DNA of 64,000 bases from Blepharisma japonicum (taxonomy: Eukaryota; Ciliophora; Heterotrichea; Heterotrichida; Blepharismidae). Below, in pieces: positions 43,705 through 53,121 of this stretch. Below the pieces are notes generated by a model that saw only the letters and a program-made list of their open reading frames with translations, had not been told where the DNA came from and ran no database searches. The stretch is taken from the NCBI GenBank assembly GCA_949751835.1, contig CATKHK010000005.1:310001-374000 (forward strand). The letters run 5' to 3'. The translations under genes and the position numbers were made by a program. The number at the start of each line of letters is the position of its first letter. The stretch's first letter is position 1.

Positions 43705-44493
43705 TTAAGATTTATTTAAATTATCTTGAGAATAATAAAAATGTTGAAGTCAAACACGGTTTGGATATACCACATTATAGGGTTGGTATCTCAAGGCAAT
43801 ATTTCTAAAATATTCTTGAGGAGGAGTTTGGCTGTCTTGATACATAAACCTCAATAAATCGCGTGCTATTCCTTGTGCTGTCTCATTTACAAATCTATCA
43901 TAGGTAATCCAACAAGTGTCAACCACTTCAACTTTATCTTCTTTTATCTCGAAATTCAAAGGCTCAAGATATACAAGGAAATAAAGATCAGGTTGGCCAA
44001 ATTGAAACTTCAGCACCTCTCTGAACCCAAGAACGCCAACTGCTTTTGTATCGATTCCTGTTTCTTCTTTAACTTCTCTTACCACCCCTTCCATTATTGT
44101 TTCATTAGCTTCGATCAATCCTCCAGGGACTCTTCATAGTGGTTTTCCAGATTTATCATAAGTATTTTTTAATGCTAGCATCTCATTATGATTTCTGAAA
44201 ATTATTCCGCCTGCTCCGATATAATGACTTGCATATCCAGGCAGATTATTTTCTGAGTCTAACAGCCATTTAGCCATCATAATTCCATTTTCTGATACAT
44301 GATGAGGGTAAAACCCTTTGTCCTTACAAACTTTCACATATTCTAATTGTGAATTCGGGATTTCTATTCATACAGCTTTAGTGTCTTTTTTCCAAATATC
44401 TAAAGAAGCTTCAAGGGCTGCTTGAAAATTTGGAGGTAGCAAAGTTTTGGTGACATGGAAACAGTTGTAAAGGTCTTTTATACCTTGGAGCAT
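43705..44493 (-). CDS. Nudix hydrolase, NUDT6-like, copy 1
   Basis: 262 aa. A pre-Nudix region (YNCFHVTKTLLPPNFQAALE, FYPHHVSENGIMMAKWLL) and PGYASHYIGAGGIIFRN precede the Nudix box PGGLIEANETIMEGVVREVK EETG (G-x5-E-x7-REVxEETG). The C-terminal tail extends past a TGA at 43750 for 14 residues to TAA, ending three bases before the folC-type start codon. NUDT6-like proteins are Nudix proteins whose substrates are poorly known, so the enzymatic role is a family-level inference. Confidence 0.88.
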
Positions 44494-44526
44494 TTTTAAA
44501 AATTATAGATGATTTAAATTGGGAAA

Positions 44527-45318
44527 TTAAGATGAATTAACAGGTAAATGCAAATATATCGTTTTTGTAAAGTTTGGAGTTTCATATTCATAGTTTTGAT
44601 TTCTCAATGCTATTTTTCTAAAAAAGTCTTTAGGGCTTTCTTGGGAATTACCATAAAGCCTTTCTAACATATTTCTGCCTTCTCCAATAGGTGTCACTCT
44701 TAACCATTCTTCAAAAGGCATCCAGCATATCTGAGTTAATTCTTCAGTATCTTGTAAGAGTTCAAAGTTTTCAGCATCTAGTAGAGCAATAAAATATGTG
44801 TCGGGTCTATTGAAGATATAATCTCTGATTTCTCTGAAACATAAAATCCCTACAGGTATTGCATTGATACCTACTTCTTCTCTGACTTCACGGCATGCAG
44901 CTTCTAAAATTATTTCTTCAGGATTAACTAAACCTCCTGGAAGCTTTCATTGGCCGATCCCTGAGTTATCAAATTGCTCCCTCACAAGTAAAATGTTTCC
45001 TTCATTGTTGAAAATTACTGCACCTACACCTATGTAGTGGCTTGAGTAGTTAGGAAGCTTATTTGGAGGATTTGCGAGCCATTTTGCGGTGACAAGACCA
45101 TTTTCAGAGACATGATGCAGGTAAAACCCTTTATTTTTGCAAATCGAGATTAATTCTAATTGAGAATTAGGGATTTCTAATCAGACTCCTTTAATTCCAT
45201 CATTTTGCCATGATATTAGAGAATTCTCTAAAACCGATTCAAAATTAGGAGGTAGCGTAGTATCAGTTATGTGAATGCATCTATACAGATCTCTTTTGCC
45301 CTGCAATAAGTCAGTCAT
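44527..45318 (-). CDS. Nudix hydrolase, NUDT6-like, copy 2
   Basis: 263 aa. MTDLLQGKRDLYRCIHITDT starts the pre-Nudix region; FYLHHVSENGLVTAKWLANP and YSSHYIGVGAVIFNNEGNIL follow. The Nudix box is PGGLVNPEEIILEAACREVR EEVG, in which the usual EE of REUxEExG is retained. The C-terminus YETPNFTKTIYLHLP matches copy 3. Trp at WKLPGG and VWLEIP is TGA. It is 33 bp from copy 1. Confidence 0.9.
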
Positions 45319-45641
45319 TGATTTATTAATTATTCAATATTTCCCATTCTAAAAAAATTATAGCATGTTAAAATTCAATAAATAATTTAGTGATAGAGCA
45401 AAATTGCTATTAATAAACAGCTCTGAGGACTAGCAACAATGAATTATAGTAAATATAAGTGCAGAAATCAGAAACACAGAGAATAACCCGGATATGATTC
45501 TTTCATATGTTGGAGAATGAGAAAAACAATACTTTTAAAATATAAGAGTTTATCGAAAGTACAAAAATCAACCCCTGGAGAAGTTTGGCATAGAAATCTA
45601 ATTTTAAAAATACTATAACTTTAATTCTAATATATTTTAAA
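45319..45641. other. Intergenic spacer
   Basis: 323 bp between Nudix copies 2 and 3. AT-rich; no frame, RNA or repeat recognised. Confidence 0.5.
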
Positions 45642-46427
45642 CTATATAGATGGTAAATGCAAATAATGAGTTTTCGTAAAATTTGGAGTCGCATATTCAT
45701 AGCTTTGATTTTTCAAAGCTATTTTCCTAAAAAATTCCCTAGGATTTTCTTGAGAATCCCCATAAAGTCTAGCCAGCATATTTCGACCCCCTCCATTTGG
45801 TGTATTCCTTAGCCATTCTTGAAAAGACATCCAACACGCATTAGATATTTCATATGTTTCATGGTTTAGTTCAAAATTTTCAGCATTCATCAAAACAATG
45901 AAATATATATCAGGTCTTTTGAAACTAAAGTTTCTAATTTCTCTGAAACATAAAATTCCTATTGGAGTTGCATCTATTCCTGTTTCTTCTTTTACTTCTC
46001 GACATGCAGCTTCTAAAACCAACTCTCCAGGATCTACTAACCCTCCTGGTAGCTTCCACTGATCAATTCCTGTTCTATCAACTCTATCTTTTATGAGTAA
46101 AATCTTTCCTTCATCATTGAAAATGACTCCACCAGCACCTATATAGTGGCTTGAGTATCCTGGGAGTTTATTTGGAGTGTTTAATAATCATTTTGCCATG
46201 ACAAGACCATTTTCAGACACATGATGCATGTAAAATCCTTTATCTCTGCAGATAGGGGCCAGTTCTAATTGTGTATTCGGGATTTCTAGTCACACTCCTC
46301 GGGTTCCATCACTATTCCATAACAATAAAGAATTATCTAAAACTGTCTCAAAATTAGAAGGTAAGGTGGTATCAGTTATATGAACGCATCTGTATAGATC
46401 TCTTCTACCTTGCAGTATTTCAGTCAT
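45642..46427 (-). CDS. Nudix hydrolase, NUDT6-like, copy 3
   Basis: 261 aa and very similar to copy 2 (start MTEILQGRRDLYRCVHITDT; Nudix box PGGLVDPGELVLEAACREVK EETG; tail YATPNFTKTHYLHLPSI, ending TAG). Like its paralogues it keeps FYMHHVSENGLVMAKWLL and YSSHYIGAGGVIFNDEGKIL. The stop is TAG, whereas the other Nudix genes use TAA. Confidence 0.9.
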
Positions 46428-46535
46428 ATTTGTTATATGCAATATAATAGTGATATTAAATAGGTTTCAGATAAAAAATATTGAAATAGAATTATTTGAC
46501 AATAAACATAGTCAGAATTTTAATCTACCAAGAAA

Positions 46536-48083
46536 TTAATTATGACGACCAAGATGCTCTTGTAATACCTCCAAAGCTTCGTTAGCTTTTGAGTTTAGTA
46601 ATCTTTTCTGTTTCAAAAGACCTAGTAGCTCTGTTTCTGGCATTTCAAGAATCATCCCAGTAACCTTACCTGTGAACTCTTTAAACTGTGGCAGAATTTC
46701 TGTGTAAATTGTTTCTCCAAGAATTTGCTTTCTTGTTTGAGCATCTGAAATTTGGTAAAATTCATAATTGAAATTAACAGGCTCACATTCAAGATTTCTT
46801 ATCTGATCACTTTGTGGAGTACCTTGAGGAGGCTTTTGATTGTGATAAATTTGCCTAGGTCTGTTTAACTGTCTATACGAAAATTTAGGCTGAATCCACG
46901 GGTTGATAAACCTCTGCCCATTTTGCTTTAAAAACTGTTGAGAAGGCATCTTTTGAGTATTTTTATGTTTTTTAATTGACTGTATAAGCTCTGATCTAGG
47001 CTTCCACTTGAATACCTTTATGTCTAAATTGTTAATTTTTAAATGTTGCAGCTTGTTTAAAGCTTTTTCTGCTTCTTTTTTGTCTTTGAAACATACTAAA
47101 ACAGTGCCTGTCGGCTTCTTTTCTAATGTAACAATATCATCTACCCTATAGTTATCAATAGTCGCTATTTTCAAAGACTCAATTTCTCCATACTCTCTCA
47201 ACATTTCTTTCAGCTGCTCTTCAGTTAATCCTATTGGTATCCCTTTTAAGCATAAATTTCTCTTTTTCCAATCTTCTCTTTTCTCTGCTAATTCTCTTTT
47301 TATCATGAGGCTTCTTTCAAATTTATTAACAGCTTGACATACAAATCATTCGAACCCCAGCTCATTTGTTTTTCCATGAAGTGCTTGAACAGCTTGCTCA
47401 GCACTTTTTGAGTGCTCGAAGCACACAAATCCAAAACACCTGGAGTTTCCATTAGGGTCTTTGCAAATTATTTTACTAGTGACTTTTCCATATTCTGAGA
47501 AAATTGCTTCTAAGGATTCATCACTAAAATTTTCATTGAAGCCTCTGACATATACATTATTTTTGGATGAGATAGCTCGATCTTGTTTAGGGATAAACCT
47601 TTCTGCTGTGAGTGTTGTGTCTTTTACCATTATCGGAGCTTCGATTGCCTTATCAGCTACTTCTTTTGAAGTGAACTGGATAAATCCGTACCCTAAAGGC
47701 TGCCCATTTGCATTGTAGCATATTTTTGAACTTACAATTTCCCCATATTTAGAAAAGCAGGCTTCAAGGTCTTTTGTCGTGAAGTCTTTTGGAATGTTTT
47801 TAACGAAAATATTAGCTTTTTGAATCTTCTGGAGTACTGCACTATAAGGAATTACTAAAATATGCTTATTTTTGATAATCATTCCATTCAGTTCTAAACG
47901 AGCCATTTTTGCACAATTCTCATCTGAGTAGGTGATTATAGCACTTGATTGGTTTTTCTCTTTTTTACGATTTAGGCTTATTTTTTCTATTCTACCATAG
48001 GCTAGAAAGAGATTGTAGAGTTCCCTTTCAGATATGTCATATGCAAGATCGCTAACCAGCAATTGCCCTAAGATAATGTCCAT
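46536..48083 (-). CDS. PABPC: Poly(A)-binding protein (four RRM plus MLLE)
   Basis: 515 aa. Four RRMs in order: LLVSDLAYDISERELYNLFL (~7), ANIFVKNIPKDFTTKDLEAC (~88), NVYVRGFNENFSDESLEAIF (~172) and NLCLKGIPIGLTEEQLKEML (~275). A Gln/Pro/Asn linker follows, and a C-terminal MLLE domain contains GKVTGMILEMPETELLGLL (the KITGMLLE signature). This is a cytosolic poly(A)-binding protein acting in translation and mRNA stability. A single TGA (Trp) joins RRM3 to the next block. Confidence 0.93.
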
Positions 48084-48447
48084 TTTTGTTTATAATTTCA
48101 AAATATTAAAGCAAAAGAAGTGATTTAGAGGGGTTCTTGGAATTAAATATGTAATAGTTTAATTAAATATGAAATTGATTAACTAATACTTTTAAAAAGA
48201 CTTTTAAAATTAAATATAATTAAGTATATCTTTAATAAAATGTGCAGAGCAGTGCTGAATCTTCATAAATAATTTACATTAAATTATTTTTTTAAGAGTT
48301 ATTAATATCACATAAATTTATAATTTTTTAGAAAAAGTTCCATTTTATTCAAAGAAGCAATATTTCTTGCGAGTTTAGTTAATTAGAATCGTTTTAATAG
48401 ATTTTAATTAATTCTCCTTTCCATTTTCTCACCTCTTATAATAATAA
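48084..48447. other. Intergenic spacer, divergent promoters
   Basis: 364 bp between the divergent PABP and GST 1 genes. The right 30 bp are a conserved GST promoter block; the rest is AT-rich with nothing recognised. Confidence 0.5.
48419..48447 (+). promoter_or_regulatory. Conserved block before GST 1
   Basis: CCATTTTCTCACCTCTTATA followed by the AT-rich start context shares CCATTTTCTC-CCT-TTATA-AAT with the block before GST 2 (49591-49622). TATA-like and directly upstream of the ATG; probable core promoter. Confidence 0.5.
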
Positions 48448-49074
48448 ATGGCTATCAGGTTCCACTATTTTGACGCCTATGGGAGAGGTGAAGTTACCAG
48501 GCTTATTTTGAAGCACTTGGGTCTTGAATTCGAAGATGTAAGACACTCTTACGAAACCTGGGGAAAAGAAAAAGCAACTGGGATCGCTGAATTTGGCCAA
48601 GTTCCTTTGCTCCAAATTGACGGTCACAATCTTGTGCAATCCAGAGCCATCGAAAAGTACTTACTTAGAAGGGCTGGACTGCTTTCACAAGACGTCTATC
48701 AGAACTACCTCTCAGAATCACTTGTCGGATACTTAGACGATATAGGGCAAATTATTGCGAAATTCGTCTATGTCGATAAGGATTTAGAAGGCCTTGCTAA
48801 ATTCAATCAAGAGCAGCTTCCTGAAAAGCTAAGAATTATTGAAAGAAGACTTAACGAAAGCAATACTCATGCTGCTGGAAACTCAATTAGTCATGCTGAT
48901 TTTGTTCTCTTCCAATTTATTCATGATTATTTCTTAAGACCTCTGAAGGCTGAGCAATTGAGACCAATTCTAGAAGCTAACGCTCCAAGACTTATTCAGT
49001 TCGCTGAGAACTTCAAAAATGCAAGCCATAACATTTCTGCTTATCTTGCAACAAGACCAGAGTCTCAGTTTTAA
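48448..49074 (+). CDS. Glutathione S-transferase, sigma-like, copy 1
   Basis: 208 aa. The N-terminal thioredoxin-like half has HYFDAYGRGEVTRLILKHLG (catalytic Tyr near residue 7) and FGQVPLLQIDGHNLVQSRAI (cis-Pro loop and the Gln-Ser glutathione contact). The C-terminal helical half includes NSISHADFVLFQFIHDYFLR and ends ATRPESQF. This order and the NxISxADF motif fit sigma/alpha/mu/pi-type cytosolic GSTs. No TGA or intron. It is followed by a conserved 3' flank also present after GST 2. Confidence 0.95.
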   Translation: MAIRFHYFDAYGRGEVTRLILKHLGLEFEDVRHSYETWGKEKATGIAEFGQVPLLQIDGHNLVQSRAIEKYLLRRAGLLSQDVYQNYLSESLVGYLDDIGQIIAKFVYVDKDLEGLAKFNQEQLPEKLRIIERRLNESNTHAAGNSISHADFVLFQFIHDYFLRPLKAEQLRPILEANAPRLIQFAENFKNASHNISAYLATRPESQF

Positions 49075-49144
49075 CTCTTAAATAAGCTTGAGCTCGATTA
49101 ACAATGCCCAATAAAATTAATAGTAAAATGGCAGGAGGTTATAA
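49072..49144 (+). repeat. Conserved 3' flank of GST 1
   Basis: About 73 bp from the stop codon onward are nearly identical (around 8 differences) to 50250-50322 after GST 2, ending GGCAGGAGGTTATAA against GGTAGGAGGCTATAA. Spacer beyond it is unrelated. It may be a transcript 3' UTR under selection or just recent duplication. Confidence 0.6.
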
Positions 49145-49622
49145 GCAGATGTTTATAAAGAGGGCATTTATCTTGACAAAGCAGATCTAATTAACTAAAT
49201 TTAAGACTTTTTAGCCTAAATAGTCTGTTTTTGGCCTTGAGAATTATTATTCTTTGTTTTGAATTCATAAACAAAAAACTAAATTTGTATATATATAAAA
49301 TATAAATATATAAAATCGATGAATTCTTATATTTTAGCTGCAGTAATCTTAAGATAAATTTAAACTGAATTAATTTTAAGAAGATTTTATTATCAATTTG
49401 TATTTAGTTTCTTACTTTCTTTTAATTTATACTGGTATACTAAAATCGAACTTCTTTTATAAATATAATTTTTACTTTTATAATACGATAGGCATTAAAG
49501 AAATTTTGATGATTTAGATAGTTACAGTCATGATCATATAATTATAAAATATTATCAATAGGTCTTAATTATTCTTAAAACAAGCCAATCTTCTCCATTT
49601 TCTCGCCTTATATAATTAATAA
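49145..49622. other. Intergenic spacer
   Basis: 478 bp between the conserved GST 1 3' flank and GST 2; very AT-rich. Only the last ~30 bp match the GST 1 promoter block (49591-49622). Nothing else recognised. Confidence 0.5.
49591..49622 (+). promoter_or_regulatory. Conserved block before GST 2
   Basis: TTCTCCATTTTCTCGCCTTA then TATAATTAATAA before the ATG matches the block before GST 1. It appears to be the retained core promoter of the duplicated gene. Confidence 0.5.
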
Positions 49623-50252
49623 ATGGCACATACAAGATTTGTCTACTTTGACGGCTACGGAAGAGGTGAGGTCACAAGACTGATCTTAAAACACCTAGGT
49701 CAAGAATTTGAGGATTATAGGCACACTTTTGAGTCTTGGGGAAAAGAAAAAACATCTGGAGTGGCTGAATTCGGTCAGCTTCCGATGCTTCAAATTGACG
49801 GTCATAATCTTGTGCAGTCAAGAGCCATCGAAAAGTACTTACTTAGAAGGGCTGGACTGCTGTCACATGACCTATTTGAGCTTTACCAAGACGAGTCTCT
49901 TGTTGGATATTTAGATGATATTGGGACCGCTATTGCAAAATTCGTTTTTGTTGACAAGGACTTTGAAGGGCTTGCTAAGTACAATCAAGAGCAGCTGCCT
50001 GAAAAGCTTAGAATCCTCGAGAGAAGACTTAATCCAAGTAATACTCATAGCGTTGGGAACTCAATTAGTCATGCTGATTTTGTTCTCTTCCAATTTGTTC
50101 ATGATTATTTCTTAAGACCTCTAAAGGCTGAGACAATGAGGCCACTTCTCGAAGCCAGTGCCCCAAGGCTTATTCAGTTTGTAGAGAATTTCAAAAATGC
50201 AAGCCACAACTTGTCTGCTTACCTTGCAACAAGACCAGAGTCTCAGTTTTAA
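49623..50252 (+). CDS. Glutathione S-transferase, sigma-like, copy 2
   Basis: 209 aa, a clear tandem paralogue of copy 1 with the same motifs (FVYFDGYGRGEVTRLILKHL, FGQLPMLQIDGHNLVQSRAI, NSISHADFVLFQFVHDYFLR, ATRPESQF). It conjugates glutathione or isomerises substrates by family role. No TGA or intron. Confidence 0.95.
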   Translation: MAHTRFVYFDGYGRGEVTRLILKHLGQEFEDYRHTFESWGKEKTSGVAEFGQLPMLQIDGHNLVQSRAIEKYLLRRAGLLSHDLFELYQDESLVGYLDDIGTAIAKFVFVDKDFEGLAKYNQEQLPEKLRILERRLNPSNTHSVGNSISHADFVLFQFVHDYFLRPLKAETMRPLLEASAPRLIQFVENFKNASHNLSAYLATRPESQF

Positions 50253-50322
50253 CTCTTAAATAAACTTGAACTTGATTAATAATGCCCAACAAATTTAATA
50301 GTAAAATGGTAGGAGGCTATAA
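50250..50322 (+). repeat. Conserved 3' flank of GST 2
   Basis: Counterpart of 49072-49144 (see there). It is absent after the broken third copy. Confidence 0.6.
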
Positions 50323-50531
50323 AGAGAAATATAAATCTATTAATTTATTTTTAAAATGATTGATAACTATCTATAGTTAAATTATAAGCAAGTCAAGCAA
50401 CTCTATAACTTATCTTTTTTAATTGCTCCATATAGAACCGATTTATAAAACAGCCACCAATGCCTTATAAAGTTAATTATATTTTATTAAATAAATGAAA
50501 TAATTTTAACTTTGCAATTTCTTAATTTGCG

Positions 50532-51292
50532 ATGACGACTATAAAATTAGTCTATTTTGAGAGATATGGAAGAGCTGAAGTATCGAAAATGATTTTGAAA
50601 CACTTAAGCATAGAATTTGAAGATGTAAAGCATGCGTTTGAATCATGGAGAAAAGAAAAAACTACTGGAACTGCAGAGTTTGGACAATTTTCAATACTTC
50701 AAATAGATGAGCATAATTTCGTGCAGTCTCAGGCTATCGAAAAGTACTTGCTTAGGAGCGCTGGACTGCTTTAAGAAGATTTCTATAAAGATTACCTATC
50801 AGAATTACTTCTGGATATATAGATGACCCTTGGCTTGCTATTGCTATACTTATTTTTGTTGAAGAACTTGCTAAGTTCATTAAAAACAAATTACTTGAAA
50901 AGCTAAGAATTATTGAAAGAAGACTTAATGAAAGAAATACTCATACTGCTGGCAACTCAATCAGCCATGCTGATTTTGTTCTCTTCCAATTTATTCATGA
51001 TTATTTTTTTAATATCTTACCAAAAGCAAATAATGCCTTCCAGCTTTGCTAGTTTTTTAGATTATTGTGTTGTTCAAATAAAAGAGATGATATAGCATGA
51101 ACTAAGATATCATTATTGAAATGCTACATTAATTTTGTATTTATGATACTTTCTGAGACCTTGAAAGGTTTAATCAATGAGATAACTCCTGGAAGCAAAT
51201 GCTCCACGATTTATTCAATACGCTGAAAATTTTAAAAAATACAAGCCATAATTTGAATGCTTATCTTGAAACAAGAGAAGAAAAACAATTTT
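50532..51292 (+). pseudogene. Broken third glutathione S-transferase
   Basis: The first 80 codons are close to copies 1 and 2 (KLVYFERYGRAEVSKMILKH, FGQFSILQIDEHNFVQSQAI). A TAA at 50772-50774 then ends the frame at AGLL. The remainder can still be aligned but with further frameshifts and stops. It includes the ISHADF-type region (50958-50999), a ~146-bp insertion after 50993, and a recognisable 3' end around 51170-51292 (NASHNLxAYL-like). The core active-site Tyr region is preserved, but the protein would be truncated. It lacks the conserved 3' flank. Confidence 0.85.
50993..51138 (+). other. Insertion of about 146 bp in the GST pseudogene
   Basis: Relative to GST copies 1 and 2, extra DNA separates ATTCATGATTATTT at 50993 from ATTTATGATACTTT at 51139, which is the same GST segment repeated imperfectly on both sides. 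The insert is AT-rich and has no coding frame. It could be a small mobile or internally eliminated element, or a local duplication. Confidence 0.5.
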
Positions 51293-51665
51293 AATATCTA
51301 ACCCAACTTTGATTGAAATTATTAAATAATTTAATTTAACAATAATTTGATTATAATTATACATAGATAATTTGAATCCTTTCTGTATTATAAAATCTCA
51401 TATGGCTTGCTAAACGATTCATGCTCACAATTTTATTTATATTACATTCTAAAATAGTTAACCATTCTGCTATGTTTCTATTCTAAATATTATAATTTCC
51501 AATCAAAAATTACATAAAAATTCAAGCAATTGTTTAAGCAAGCAGTTATCATATAAAATTAAAAAAAAACTAATTCAGTATTAAAAAATTGCTCAAAATA
51601 ATAACTGACACACCAAAATCCATTTTTACTTATTTCAAAAAAATGAGAATCAATTATACAATAAA
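51293..51665. other. Intergenic spacer
   Basis: 373 bp, AT-rich, between the GST pseudogene and the kinase gene. It holds the kinase promoter; nothing specific recognised. Confidence 0.5.
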
Positions 51666-52784
51666 ATGAGATCTACTTTACTAGTTGAAGGTCGCAAAAA
51701 AACCACTCCGCTACTCCCACTCGACAGAAACCGCCATATATCTCAGCCTAAACAAGAAAAGCCCAAGCCTTACATTTCAAATGAAGACGAAAAATTATAT
51801 GGCGACCGATTTCCTTCAGGATTTCGAAAAATGAAACTTTTAGGCAAGGGAGGCTGCGCTATGGTATGATTAGGAGAAGATGAACTGACAGGCCAGCAAG
51901 TCGCTGTAAAGCAAGTTAGCCGCAACAACAGTTCTGCAGCAGTTGAAAGCTGCAAAAGAGAAATTCACTTCGGAAAAATACTTAACGAGATTCAACATCC
52001 TGCAACACAAAGCATTGCCCGTTTAATATCGTCCAAATCTGACCGTCAGGATATTTGGGCTATTTTTGAAGTAGGCGGATCAAGCTTAAGCAAAGCGCTT
52101 TTCCAACTGAAAGGAGAATTCGTTAGAGGGGAAAGAATGTATCAAGTCATTCACTGTCAATTGTATGAAGAAATAAAACGAAACCCAGAGATTTTGAAAG
52201 AATTTGTGAAAGAAATGCTCGAGGTTCTACAGCTATTTTCAGAGTTGAATATTGTACATAGCGATTTGAAGCCTGATAATATTTTGGTTAATGAAGAATA
52301 CTATGATGGGGTAAAATTGATAGACCTTGGCTCAGCATTTAGCTGTATTGGGAATGGAACTATAAATACAGCTACTCCTGAGTATATGCCACCTGAAGCT
52401 TTAGAATTAGCACATTCTCCAGGTGACCATATAGCAGAATTGGCTGAAATAAGCAATCCTTGGTCATTTGACATGTGGTCACTAGGGATGATTTTACTTG
52501 AAATCGTTTCTGGAGTGCCATTATGAATGTCACTTAAATCCCGAGTAAATAGATTTGGAAGAATGGTTACATGCAAAGGACTTTTAGCTGCAACAGGAAG
52601 AGATCCAGCTACTATATTAAGACTGCAGCATGAAGTAACCCAGGATCTTGAGCAAACGATAAACAAATATGCAGCTTTTTCAGTGACTCGTGATTTTCTA
52701 GATTTACTAAGCAGAATGCTAACTTGGAATCCTGCTACTCGAATTTCTCCTGAGGACGCCTTGAATCATGAGTATCTAAACTAA
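51666..52784 (+). CDS. Protein kinase (catalytic motifs altered)
   Basis: 372 aa. Gly-rich loop LLGKGGCAMVW (W is TGA), VAVKQ lysine, HSDLKPDNILV catalytic loop (HRD changed to HSD), DLGSA in place of DFG, TPEYMPPEA in place of APE, and WSFDMWSLGMILLEI. The kinase lysine and metal Asp positions are retained, so activity is possible. There is an N-terminal ~50-residue basic extension. The C-lobe has an unusual insertion (SLKSRVNRFGRMVTCKG, then ATGRDPATILRLQHE). I would not assign a subfamily; the HSD suggests it is not controlled by the usual activation-loop arginine contact. Confidence 0.88.
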
Positions 52785-53121
52785 CAGTTTTAGATAATTA
52801 AATAATGTAATTTATTACATTTTATTACATTTTATTACGCTTTAATAATACATCTTAACTAATTAAATACCAATCTCTCAAATATTAATCGATCTTACAT
52901 TCCCTTAACTCAACCATATCATGCAAGAAGATTATACTCTTCAAGAGCCTACCAAATTAATATGAAGCTAAATTAATTATATCAATAAACTTAATTTTTT
53001 TAAAGCTAAATGTGCATAATTAAACTTTTTCTCTTATCTTTAAAAACAATTACTTAAGTAACTAGCCCATATTTTCTAAGCCAATCTTGGTTCAATTATG
53101 TTCAATCTTTGATAATAAAAT
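52785..53121. other. Intergenic spacer with short tandem repeat
   Basis: 337 bp. Near its left end (about 52807-52840) a 10-bp unit, ATTTTATTAC, is repeated roughly three times. The remainder is AT-rich without recognisable features. Confidence 0.5.
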
